Shown piece by piece: positions 1-10,850 of a stretch of DNA of 64,000 bases. This DNA comes from Prorocentrum cordatum. Lineage: Eukaryota > Sar > Dinophyceae > Prorocentrales > Prorocentraceae. Position numbers and translations under genes: made by a program. The notes under the pieces were generated by a model that did not search any database, was not told where the DNA came from, and saw only the letters and a program-made list of their open reading frames with translations. Every line of letters starts with the position of its first letter. The stretch's first letter is position 1. The stretch is from NCBI GenBank assembly GCA_963575745.1, contig CAUYUJ010005669.1:835628-899627 (forward strand), given 5' to 3'.

Positions 1-3000
1 CACTTGCGACCCTAAGGTCACATTGGTACCCAGGAGGCAGCGCAGCGGCGCTGGCTGAGATCGGCCGCTGACATGAACGACCGCGCTGCTCCGCCAGCGC
101 TGCGTCACTGCAAGCGGGCGGCGCGAGCGAGGGGCATGCGCGCTAATCCAAGGAGCTATCCCATCCTTGCATCTCGGATCGGCGGCCGCAGTGAGAACTA
201 TGACATCGCCTGCTGGCGCCCAACCATTCCGAGGCAGCCGAGTCTCCAGGGCGCCAACAACATGGTAGCGGCGCGTCGGAAACTGACGAACAAGCGCAAG
301 CATGCGGCCAGGCAGATCGAGGCCAGCCGCATCCGGACAGCATCACCGAATCCTGGTGCGACGCCCTCTCGCAGCCCTCCTGCGGGGCCGCAGTGCGAGC
401 GCATTCGCCACTGCAACACTGACGCGAGGCGGAATACCTGACGTTGGATATTCTCGTGGCACACTAGCGAGTTTTCCAGCCGCGGCCAGCAGGCGGCGAA
501 ACAGCCGCACGCAGGTCCCAAGAAGGCGGGTAGATGTCGGACCCTTCACGCGCGCCAACTGTCGGACACACTCCGGGACCGTCGTTGGCCTGCGAAGACA
601 TCCATAACCATGGCCCATGTTCACGGCAGCATCAAGCAGTACAGACCACAGTTGAAAGTCGGACAGTAGTCGGGGTTATGCTCATGGACGCAAGGCGCGC
701 CATGGTATCTCAAGCTCGTTCAGAACATGGGCACTGTGTCTCATGACGTGTTTCCAAGTACGCGGCGCAAGCTGTCGCGGCAACTGCAAGGCCCCGTCGA
801 AAATCCAAAGCCGGCCCACGCGCGACGCATATCGCGTCCCCCCTGCGGCCGCTGAAGCCACCTACTGGTCGCCCGTAAATATTTCGACCGGGAGATTGCA
901 AAACCTTCCTGGGGCTCGCAGCAACCATAATGCCAGCCGCAGCGCGGCTGGAAACTGAGCAGCGCCTGACGGGCCGGCAACTAAGTCAGACGAAGCTGCG
1001 TCGAGACCGAGCAGAGACCCATCACAAATGCACCCCCGCCCGTCATCGCAACCGAGAAGATGCACCGTGCCCAGGGCGGGGGTCTGCCCAGTTGATTTTT
1101 GGGCCCTCAATCAGCACCCATCTGTATACACCTCCAGTCCTACAACTTTGTCGTCTACAGGGGGGGGGGGCTCCGTGGGTCTGAGAAGCTGAGCGGGTAC
1201 TGCCGCGCAGATGAAGGTCGAAAAGGGCACTGCTCGGGCCCTCTCTGCGGCCCAAGAAAAAACAGGGGCGATGGGGCGAGCTAAGGGGTCAAGGCTGACG
1301 GATATGCCTGACCAGCGAACGGCAATCTGGAATGGTGCAGCGCGGGCGAGCTGGCTCAGTCTCCGTCTGAGACTGAGACGGCGGCGGCCTGGCTGGGGAA
1401 AAAAACAGCGGCGGGCAAGCTCTGAGATGGCGACTGAGGCATCTCAGCCTGCCCGTCAGGCCGCATCGCCACAGCGTCGACGTCCCCGATGCGCTGCCTC
1501 TGCCATCCACGACCAGAAAGCTGTCCTCCGCCCGCCTCGGGCCGCGACTGAGACTGGACTCCAGCCGCGCTATCCCCACATGCCTCCGCAGCAACTTCAA
1601 CGCGCCTGGAGAGCGTCGGAGGGGCAGCACCTCTTTCGCGATGGATGGACGCCGCCTCCGGGCGTGAAATGGCGCCACGTTGCCCTTGCTGTCCGCGTGG
1701 CTTGCAAGCTCGATCTGCTTTGCGCTTTGCCTTCCTCGCCGCTGCCGCGCGGGCCCTCAGCCCCCCGGGCGCGGCCTGCCCGCCCGCCGACGGCCGCGCG
1801 CCGCCACCGACTGGGGCGTCGACGACTGCGGCGGCAGCACGTGCTGCAGCCGCTCGGGCAGCGGCGCCAGGCAGTGCGGCCGCGGCACCGCGGCGGCGGG
1901 TCGGCGCGAGGCGCCGACGCGTCGGGGCCGGCGGCCGGGGCTGCCTGTCAGAGCGACGTGAGTTGTCTGGTCGGCTGAGCCTACCCTGCCTGCATCTCCG
2001 CGATGGCGGCAACGGGCGGCGCCTGGTCTGGCGGCGCGCCTGGCGCCGCGCTGTCTGCAGGCGGCGTGGGCGAAGCTGCTGCAGACTCCATGTTCACGTC
2101 GACGTCCGTCGCGGGCCTCATGGCCTCGAGTTGCTCTAGCAGTGTCTCGGCCAGACTGGGGGCCTGCTTTCGCAGCAGCACCTTGGCCCCCTTCTCCTCT
2201 AGACTGCTTCGGGCCTGGTCAGCAGCAGCATGCGCCTTGCCGATTTTCACTTGAACCCGCTGCATACATGCTCGTTGTCTGTCACATGTCACGCCTGGGG
2301 CCCGACCCGACATGATCATGCACAGCTGGACCGCGTGCTCCTCCTCCTATGGGCGCATCTGCTCAGCCGTCATGCCGAGCTTCTTGGCCGACTGCAGGCG
2401 CTTGCCCGCGCCGGCGGCCATGTGTCGAAACGATCTCACGTGGGCCGCCAGCTCTCGCTCATCTCCGGGAACCTGTACTCACGTTGGATGAGACTGTGCG
2501 TCGAGCGGGAAAGCGGGCAAAATGCCCCGAGCTGGACTGCGCAACTCATCCTCCATCTCCGAGGCGCGGCCTCCGTCAGACTCATCTTCGTCGGCGAGCC
2601 TCGCGCGGAAACTGGGTCGTGGCCGAGCCTCGCTCGGCTGGCGGCTGCGTCGACGACGGGACAAGGACCTCGGGCGATTTGTTTTGTCGTGGCTCCTGAT
2701 CGCTGCCTCCATTTCCGCGTGCTGGGAGACCCCTGGGAACCGGCATGCGCGTGCGGCGCGGCAAATCGGCGGGCCCATTCAACGTTCAACATGACTGGCA
2801 CCACCAACCTGGCGGCGGCGGCGGCACGTGCCAGGGAACGCGTCCTCCTGCTGCGGCTCTTGCGGCACGCCCTTTGCCTCTGCGCCCGCCAGAAGGCCCG
2901 GTTCCGCCCTTGCCGCCGCCGGCGTTTTTCCCAGTCATGGGTCATGGGGCCTGCGCTGTGGTGCGCGCGCACCCTCGCCGCGGCGGCAGCCGCCCGCAGC

Positions 3001-3230
3001 AAGGCGCGCGACTGCGTGCGCCGCTCGCAAGCTCGCCTGTGCCAGGACGGTTCGCGCGCCGCGGGCGCCCTCCGCAGGGCGGCGCGCGCCGCGTCAGCAG
3101 CGCGGCTGGCCCGCGCGCCTATGGCAATCCACAGCGCGGGCTGGCGCGTCTGACCGCCGTGCCCCGAAGAGGCTCGCAGCTCGCGGCACTGGGCACCGGG
3201 GCGCTGCGCCCACAGCCTTGAACCGGGACG
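1..3230. other. gene-poor GC-rich stretch
   Basis: I recognise no gene here. Open frames exist on both strands, but they overlap one another, are rich in Arg, Ala, Pro and Ser, and show no domain. This is what GC-rich non-coding DNA produces. Around 1356-2012 the same bases are open on both strands with Ala/Arg-rich translations. Confidence 0.6.
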
Positions 3231-3237
3231 GCGGCTT

Positions 3238-5460
3238 AGGAGGAGGGGGGGGGGAGGAGGGGGAGGAGGAGGGGGGGGGGGGAGGAAGGCGGGAGGAAAA
3301 CATGGGGGCCGTCTATTCAAAACGAGGACCCAACGCCACTGGATGGTCGGTAAAAAAACCAAGACAAGGAAAATGCGCAACCCATGCATGGCGAATACAT
3401 ATGAAGAGAAAGGCAGCACGACCGACAGGCGACACCAACACCTGGGACACCCCCAGGCCTTAGGGCCCCAACCCGAAAGAGCCAGGTCTGGCCGCAGCGA
3501 CGAGAACACATCAGCCAACGGCGGCGGCCCCCTGCGTTCACCGTCCAAACGCCCCGACACGGCCCGTGACACAGTCGCCCTCACCAGGCGAGCAGCAATG
3601 CGCGATGTTCCCTCTTCGTCCTCCAGGTAAGGACCAAAAGGGCAATCTAATCCCACCAGCCCTGTAGGCGTAGGTGGTCTAACGAACCCTTCTTCCCAGG
3701 ACGGTGTCTTAGAAGCCCTTGGTAGCTTTCGTGTCCTTCCAAATGCGGACCCCTGCCTCCCCGTAAGTCTCCTTCGCGGCGACGTCCGACCGCGATGCCA
3801 CCCAGAGGGGGGAATACGGCACCCAAACAACGTCGGGTGAGGCCGCGGCCGTGCGCCAACAGCCGACACGCCAGCCCACCGCGTCAAACGACACAGGCGG
3901 CTGGCGCGCCAGGGCGCAGGCCGAAGCACATGGGTACCATGCCCCCCCTCGAGGGTGGTGGGTGGGAGAAAAGAAGCGCGACCGCAGTCGCGTCCGACGC
4001 ACTCTGGCGAACGGACGCCCCGCGCGTCGCCCCCAGGGTTGGTCCAAAGCCGCGCAGTGGCAGACAGAGGACCACACCCCGGCCAGCCGCCCCACCTTAA
4101 GAGTGCACACTAGGCAGGTGGGGCGCTGCAGACATGACCGGGCACTTGGTATCCCGCCCCGCGGCCAGGCGGCAAAGAGGAGACATCACGACCGTGCGCG
4201 GAGGAGCGGAGGGAGGAAGGACCCCGACGCACGGCCGCGCGGCACGCCAGCATGCCCGCGCGGGGCCTGGCCCGCCCGACGTAGCGGCGGCGCGTGGCGG
4301 GTGGACATGCGGGCGCCCGCCATCGCGCGGTGCGCCGACGGCGGGACACTCCCGCCTGGGGGCGTCGACTTATGACTTGCAATAACAAGTTATTACTGCC
4401 CAAGAAGTTCCCGCCTTCTCAAAAGGCCGCACCCCCACCCCGCATCGCTCCTCGTTCCGCACAAACCAACTCTGAACCACCACCGTGCTTTGCCAGGGCC
4501 AGCCCAGGTCCTGGCAGGGTTCACTGCACCACCCTTGCAGACGTCCAGCAGCGGATGTGTGCATGGATTTCTGTCAAGTTTAACCCCGAAGCGACGAATT
4601 TCGCGTGTATTTGTTTGGAGTCTTCCATCCAGGCCAAAAAACGCTCGAAAATTATTTCGAAATCCGGAACGAGATTCTCCCGGACAATCCAGGACCATCC
4701 CTTTGTTTTCCGAACGAAGTCCGCTCTGCAATTTTAGCGCCATGACATGGTGTACCCCGCCATCCTGGCCGAGGCCGTGGGGGCCTGTGCACCGCCCCAG
4801 CGCGCTCAGCATGGCCCTGGCTGGGCACGGCGGTGCATCGGCGCCCTCTGCGGGTCCCCTGCGCTGGAGGCCTCCCAACTGGAGCTGGAGCAGATTAGAT
4901 GGCAGAACATCCAGCCCCATAATAATCACCCCGACAAGCGAAGACGTTTAGTAAACGCACCCAAGGAAGGAATCGAACACGGCAGGGCTGTTCAGTTAAC
5001 GCCCAGGGCCCAGGGCCGTTTGATAAACGTCAACTGTTGGCTCCGGGTGTTTTTCTCCCTTGACTGATAAGATTGGAGGATCGCGCAGCATCGTCGATGT
5101 ATTGCCAATGCATCGGCGAAAACGCGATGGTCACGCAGCCTCGTCTTTATCGGGGATGTCGTGACCGAAACTGTACCGGAAAACCTGTCCGAGCGCGATC
5201 GGAACAAGCGATGGAAATTGTCCGACCGCGGCCGAGTGTGACCGAAATGCTCGGCTCCAAGGAAATACGAATTTCGGTTTCGGCCACACGTTCTGTCACC
5301 TTACGTTTTTGGTCACCATTTCGGGTACGTGTTCGGTTATAGACTTTGTGCGGTCATACAAATGTTTCGCTGGTAAGGGCCAAGCGCGATGAGGATGGAG
5401 ATAGGGGAACGATAAATGACATATATCTGAACATCGGAGGTCCGCGCGGATTTCGTGAAT
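3238..5460. other. gene-poor stretch opening with a G-rich purine tract
   Basis: The stretch starts with a purine run at about 3238-3300 made of G runs and GGA. The rest has no recognisable protein. Two short near-palindromes, CGTTTAGTAAACG (near 4947) and CGTTTGATAAACG (near 5018), lie about 70 bp apart. No function is inferred. Confidence 0.5.
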
Positions 5461-5464
5461 CCCG

Positions 5465-5655
5465 AGATGACGATGATGATGATCATCATCATCACCATCA
5501 CCATCACCATCACCATTACCATCATCAGCATCAGCATCAGCATCAGCATCAGCATCATCATCATAATAATCATCATCACCATCATCCTCATCATCCTCAT
5601 CATCAACGTCATCATCATCATCGTCATCAGCATCATCATCATCAGCAACATCATC
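5465..5655. repeat. (CAT)n/(ATC)n microsatellite
   Basis: About 190 bp of imperfect ATC/CAT trinucleotides with CAG variants. Depending on frame it would translate as poly-His, poly-Ile/Ser or, in reverse, poly-Met/Asp, so the ORFs here are artefacts of the repeat. Confidence 0.95.
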
Positions 5656-5864
5656 TCGACTTAGACAGTCCGAGGTTCGCTAGGGACTGGTTTTCATGGC
5701 GTTCCTTCCGCAACAGCCGGAACTATCCCCGAACCCTTCCTGCACACAGGGTTCTGAGATGGTTCACCAGATTTCTCGTCTTGAGGGGAAGCCCATCCCT
5801 AGCAAACCCTAGGATTTTTAACCCTGGAGACACAGTCTTCTGCGGCATTTCTCAGACCAACGAG

Positions 5865-6035
5865 TAGATGGGCTCGGAAGATCCCACCGCATCGCCGATG
5901 CACCGACGATGCATCGTTGATGCATCGGAGGCGTCGGCGACACATCGAAGACGCCAGAGTGGAGAAAACTGGGATACACATCAAACCGCATCGCCGATGC
6001 ATCCGCGATGCGGCGAGATCATCGGACCCCACATA
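5865..6035 (+). repeat. dispersed GCATCGGCGATGC-rich repeat, copy 1
   Basis: A block built from the near-palindrome GCATCGGCGATGC and relatives. It aligns over about 170 bp with 36245-36415 in the same orientation, starting with ATGGG-TCGGA-GATC and ending with a second GCATC-GCGAT-CGGCG cluster. It is a dispersed repeat, not a gene. Confidence 0.65.
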
Positions 6036-6097
6036 CTTCGACCCCATCGGGGAGGCCCAGACCGGAGCCGTGCGGAAAAGCGCATCGTGCCCAGGTG

Positions 6098-6233
6098 TTG
6101 CTAGAAGTGCCCCTGGCCCAAGGTGCCCCCAGGACATCCCAGGTGGTCCCCAAGGCCTCCATAGAACCCCTCCCGAGGCCGAGATGCAGCGGAAGACACT
6201 GGAGGCACCTTGGGCCAGGGGCACCTTTGGCAA
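6098..6233. mobile_element. inverted-repeat (MITE-like) element, about 136 bp
   Basis: The arms at 6107-6132 and 6199-6224 are reverse complements at 25 of 26 positions, with core GTGCCCCTGGCCCAAGG. Weaker pairing extends outward to TTGC/GCAA at 6098 and 6233. I see no clear TSD, so exact ends and class are uncertain. A non-autonomous DNA transposon or a fold-back element are both possible. Confidence 0.6.
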
Positions 6234-6498
6234 TCCCCAACAAAAGCGCCCGTGGTGTGCCAAGAAGCGGCAGCGCCCAGGGGCGCCCGCGGAAGCCTCG
6301 TGTGCGCCCGCACCGGGCCGCCCCGCTCCGCGACCGCCCGCGGCGTGTGACGGAGCACGACACCCTGGAAGACCTCGCGCGGGGCGCCCGGGGCGGGTCG
6401 CCAGCACGCCCGCGGGAGAGGGAGGCACCCAGAGGTCTGAGGGGGAGGGGGGGCACGCCCGCCGACCCAGCCCGTGCGAGGGGCACTGTTGCGTACGT

Positions 6499-6900
6499 CT
6501 TCCTTCTCCTCCTTATCCTCCCCCTCCTCTTCCTCCTCCTCCTCCTACTCCTCCTCCTCCTCCTACTCCTCTTCTTCTCCTTATTCTTATTATCATTATT
6601 ATGCGCAGTATTCTAATTACCAAACGTATTACAAATAGTAATCGTATGATTTGTCTTACCGTTACTCATTATTATTATTCGTCTAGAACGATTGGTACGA
6701 TTGGTATGAGTATGATTCGTTTTCTTATGCACCTGATTCTTCTTTATCTTCCTCTTCTTCTTCAAAGTATTATTGCTACTCCTCCTCCTCCTCCTCCGCC
6801 TCCTCCTCCGTCTCCTCCTCTTCCTCCTCCTCCTCCTCCTCCTCCTCCTCCTCCTCCTCCCCTCCTCCTCCTCCTCCCCCTCCTCCTCCTCCCCCCCCTC
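6499..6900. repeat. two (CTC)n tracts
   Basis: Pyrimidine CTC/TCC tracts at about 6499-6600 and 6775-6900 flank an AT-richer segment. ORFs here translate as poly-Leu, poly-Ser or poly-Glu and are not genes. Confidence 0.9.
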
Positions 6901-7600
6901 GCCCTCCCAAGCCCTCGGTCGAGGTGCTTTCGGAAGAGCGGCTCGGGAAAGGAGGCCTTGGCCCCCAGGGAGGGGTTCGAAGCCCCAGGGGCACAAGCTG
7001 CGGAAGAGTTGCAACATCGGATGAGTTCGAGATTCAAGCCTCGAGCATCAACGGTTTTGTTGTTCATCAAAGGTTTTGTTGTTCGGCCTTTTCTGGGCCT
7101 CCACATCGCAACGGCTAGGTCCGCCTCGACGGTTCTTTCGGGAATGCACCCCTGCAGGGAGAAGTCCGGGAAAGTAATTCTGAGACCCGACACCTAAAAA
7201 TACAAAGAAAAAACACGAAGCGACTTGTTTCGCAGCTTTCGACCTCCGAGGGATGTTTTCGGGCCTTGTGGCGCTGGGACGGCAAGCGGGTGGCGGGGAA
7301 GGCGTCGAGAGGTGCGTGGCCCAAATCTAGAAAAAATCGAAACATACGGAGTAAGAGAAGGAAGGGAGGAGGGAGGAGGGGTCGAGCCTCGAAGACGACG
7401 AAGGCGCAGCCCTCGAAGAAGGTCGGGAGACCTCTTGGAATCTCTGAAGATCTCCAGGAGCCTCCAGGGCACTTGTGTGCGGAAATGAACCATCAAAGCT
7501 CCCAGGACCCACACCCACGCCACCCACACCCAAATACACACAGGCACACACAATTTTTGGACTCACGATATTCACACGCACGGCCACGGGATCCTACCAC
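6901..7600. other. no gene recognised
   Basis: Mixed-composition sequence between the CTC tract and the orphan ORF. GGGGTTCGAAGCCCC near 6966 resembles a tRNA T-arm, but no A box or acceptor pairing is found nearby. A CA-rich run (about 7505-7550) precedes the ORF. Confidence 0.5.
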
Positions 7601-8539
7601 ATGAGAACGGGTTTTCCGAAAGGGAAGTGGATTCATGATAGAGACCAATTTGGACGTGAGGTTAATGAACGGTGCTCGATGTGTGCAGCGCATGTCGAAT
7701 CTAAAGATGACCTCTATTGGCATTTGCAGTTCGAGTATGGACCCCACTTGCTCACAGACCACGATATTGCACTTTCGTATCACCTCAAAACCTTTGTCGA
7801 TGCCAGAGGGGTGGAGCGGCCTGCTGCAGCCAAGGAAAGCAGGAACGAGCAGCGAGGACGGACACCCGATAATGGAACTAAACATCGAGGACGGTGGACG
7901 CGCGTCGATCAGACGCTGGTGCAACAACTAGAATCCAGAATCCTGACCCTGGAGTGCGAGGCGCAGGTGACAAGATTCTTCAACAACGACGTGCAAGTGG
8001 TCACCAGCATGCCCGGCATTCAGAAACAGTACGGCAAGAAGGTTAAGGAGATCGGCGGCGGCCCCAACATGGGCAGCCCTCACCTTCACCTTCTTGGAAG
8101 TCTTCTGAACGGTACCGAGAGTTCCTTCGCCAAGGGCGTCCCACCCGACCTCCAGGGCTTTCAGTGCATCGCAGAGCGTCTCAAGCTCAACGTCCAGGTC
8201 TGCCAGGCCCCGACTATGATCGAGGAGTGGTGCAAATGTTGTGGCTACAGTGAGACCTGCGACGGCAAGAAGACGAGGGTGACCACAGGCATGCGCGACC
8301 AGATCGTGTTGGGAAATGATCTCGAGGTGGCTTCAGACATACACGTGAGGGACAAGCAAGAGGCCGAGGCGAACAGAATCGGCACGAACCCCCTCGTGGT
8401 CGAGATCCCCCTCCCAGAGAACGTCAAGCTGATGGATTTCAACTACGTCTTTAGCATCATACTGCGAGCAGTGGGAGCAGAGGCAAAGCAAGGTCGCGCG
8501 TCCAAGGGCAACATGGTCAAGAAGGTGGGCAAGAAGTAG
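7601..8539 (+). CDS. hypothetical protein, 312 aa, zinc-finger-like N-terminus
   Basis: An open frame from ATG 7601 to TAG 8537-8539. It is open further upstream only through CA-rich repeat, which is why I choose this ATG. I do not recognise the family. Visible in it: an N-terminal C-x2-C-x12-H pattern (CSMCAAHVESKDDLYWH), a Glu/Gln-rich helical stretch (VQQLESRILTLECEAQVTRF), a Cys cluster (WCKCCGYSETC) and a basic C-terminus (KGNMVKKVGKK). Amino-acid composition is balanced, unlike the Arg/Pro-rich shadow ORFs around it, and no long frame competes on the other strand. It could be an exon of a longer gene. No start context or splice site settles this. Confidence 0.5.
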   Translation: MRTGFPKGKWIHDRDQFGREVNERCSMCAAHVESKDDLYWHLQFEYGPHLLTDHDIALSYHLKTFVDARGVERPAAAKESRNEQRGRTPDNGTKHRGRWTRVDQTLVQQLESRILTLECEAQVTRFFNNDVQVVTSMPGIQKQYGKKVKEIGGGPNMGSPHLHLLGSLLNGTESSFAKGVPPDLQGFQCIAERLKLNVQVCQAPTMIEEWCKCCGYSETCDGKKTRVTTGMRDQIVLGNDLEVASDIHVRDKQEAEANRIGTNPLVVEIPLPENVKLMDFNYVFSIILRAVGAEAKQGRASKGNMVKKVGKK

Positions 8540-10065
8540 CTGCCCGCGTGAGTCGCCCCACCGAGAGGGTGGGCGACAGTTATCTTTCGGACAGTCAGTA
8601 CGAAGGAGATGAGGAGGCCGCCAGCTTGCTCTTCGAGCGAGTCACCTCTGAGGGCTGCAGTGCGAAGCTCGACGCAGGTCAAGACCCAGGCCACAATCCG
8701 TACCAATCCGATGCTTCTTTCTCGTGGTCGAGAAGGTACTGACAACATCGTCATTGGAGGGTCTCGACTCCGCAAGAGAACTCCCTGATAGCTCCGCGAG
8801 GCAACAGAAAAGCTCAAGAGCAGCCCCAGATTCGCTCGACAGCGCGGACAAAGCGGTGGCAGAGCCAGAGGAGAGAGAGAAAGGGAGAGAGAGAGAGGGA
8901 GGGACGACCTTCCTCCTCCTCCTCCTCCGCATCCACTCACGCACCCACTTCACCACAGATTAAGCAGCTCCACGCGACGAAACAACGGATCTAGATGGGC
9001 TTCAAATCTTGCCATGGTCAGGACCGACAACAGATCACACCACGACTCGGCCGGCTGCTCCTGGTGTTTGGGAACGGCGCCCAGCGGGCACGACGGCCGA
9101 CTCGCCCGATGCTGTGCCTGTCGGCGGGCGCCGCCAGCGAGGGGCAAGGCGGACGACGAGCGACGGCGACGATGACGACGACGACAGCGCACGGGATTCA
9201 ATGGCGTCTCGCCCTCGGTCTCGGTGGAAATAACAAGATCATCTTGGTGTAAAACTCCCCTGCCTCTGGCAGAGTCCGCCGACCCTATCGGCGTGTGACA
9301 GCGGCTGTTCCGTCGCCATCGCCGTCGCCATCGCCGTCGCTGCCGCCGTCGCGTCGCCGCCGCCATCACGTCCTCTCTTTTCCCTGCGATCCTCGCCGCT
9401 CCCCCCTTTCCTTGGGCCCTCGTCCTCCAGCACGCCAGCCAAAGCGAAACGAAGTTGAGCAACGTTGTCATTGAGTCGAAAGGAATTCCCTTTCTGTTGA
9501 TCCCTTCCCCGCGGATGGGGGGGCGTCCCCGGGGGTGGTCCCCGGGCGGGAGTCCTGGATGGTGGTCCTGGGTCAGAATACCACCCTCCAAGCGCCAATG
9601 GCCCGCCCTCTCCTTCCCATTTCCGTCGAAGGCCGAGACCTCCAGGGTCGCCGGCACCAACCGTAAGGCCTTAGCAATATAAAAGTCTGGTTTTGATCTT
9701 CACACCCCAAGCCAAGACAAAATAACCCACGCTTTGATGTTCCCACCTTCCACGACGGTAAAACGAATGGGGGCTACCAGCAGCCGGCAGGTGCCGTCGG
9801 AGCGCCGCCAGCTGGGCTGCACCAGGGCCTGGCGCTTCCAGGGGTAGGATGGAGGGGATGATAGCAGAATTGGGGAAAGGACCATCGAAGGTCGAGGATT
9901 TGAAAACAGAGAAACGTAGAAACGAAGTGACCGAGAAGATAATCACACACGGAGAAACAGGAGGAACAAAAGGAGACCACGACAGAGGAACAGAGAGGGA
10001 CAAGGACACACAACAGATATGGGCACCGACAATTGGGAAACGGGCGTGTAGCATGAAAAAGAAGG
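8540..10065. other. no gene recognised
   Basis: GC-rich sequence with short GAC and GTC trinucleotide runs (about 9170-9190, 9305-9365) and purine/pyrimidine patches. ORFs on both strands are low-complexity shadows. Confidence 0.5.
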
Positions 10066-10205
10066 ACTCCTCCGCCACCACCACTTCCGCCTCCTCCTCT
10101 TCCTCCTCCTCCTCTTCCACCTCCACCTCCACCTCCACCTCCTCCTCCCCCCCCTCCTCCTCCTCTTCCCCCCTCCCCACATGCATCCTCCTCCGTTTCC
10201 TCCGC
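10066..10205. repeat. (TCC)n microsatellite
   Basis: Imperfect TCC/CCA tract. The minus-strand frames over it give the Gly-, Arg- or Glu-rich false ORFs. Confidence 0.9.
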
Positions 10206-10803
10206 CACCGACGTGTTCGTGTGTTCCGTGTTCCGTCTTCCCCCTTTTCCCTTGTCCCCGTGTTCCACCATCGTTGTCCCATCCCCCCAAACAGAAAAAC
10301 ATGCACGGACAGCACTGGCAAATGGGACAAACGCAATGGATGAGGCGAGAAAAACCAAACTATTACGCACCTGGGTCGCAGCCATGCCGCAAACCGTCCA
10401 CCGAAGAAACTGAAAAAGCAGTGAACACATACTGGCGATGGCGGGGGGGCAATCGGGAACTGGGGAAGATGACGAACCACCCGCGTGAAAACTTACGAAG
10501 GCGATCCAGCTTGATGAACTGTCCAGGCGTCCGGGATCCGAGCACCCAATCAACGGACCGAGGAAAACCAGAGAAGCACCTCGGACTGCAAGGCGGCCCG
10601 ACTAAGCGACAAGAAAGAGACGGAGGTGGAAAGGAATTTCGGACATCGGCACGGGGGGGAGGTGGCAAGGACGGGGAAGGGCAACGGAGGCGGCAGGGAA
10701 GGGAGATGGCAGGAGGGATGGTGTGGGGGGGGGCGAAGGAGGGGGACACGGCGGCAATCAAATGTAGAATTCGGGGTTTTACGCATCACGCGATTAGAAA
10801 ATA

Positions 10804-10850
10804 TGCGTCGACGCTCGGGACAAACAGCGGCGACCTACCCCATTTGAGTC
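10804..10850 (+). repeat. dispersed repeat, copy A
   Basis: About 47 bp starting TGCGTCGACGCTCGGG and ending TTTGAGT. It matches 14688-14739 closely apart from one substitution and a short internal insertion. The unit is too short to classify. Confidence 0.6.

Noticed and set aside
6960-6985. Possible tRNA T-arm GGGGTTCGAAGCCCC
   Set aside because: No A box, anticodon arm or acceptor stem can be paired at the right distance, so chance similarity is more likely.
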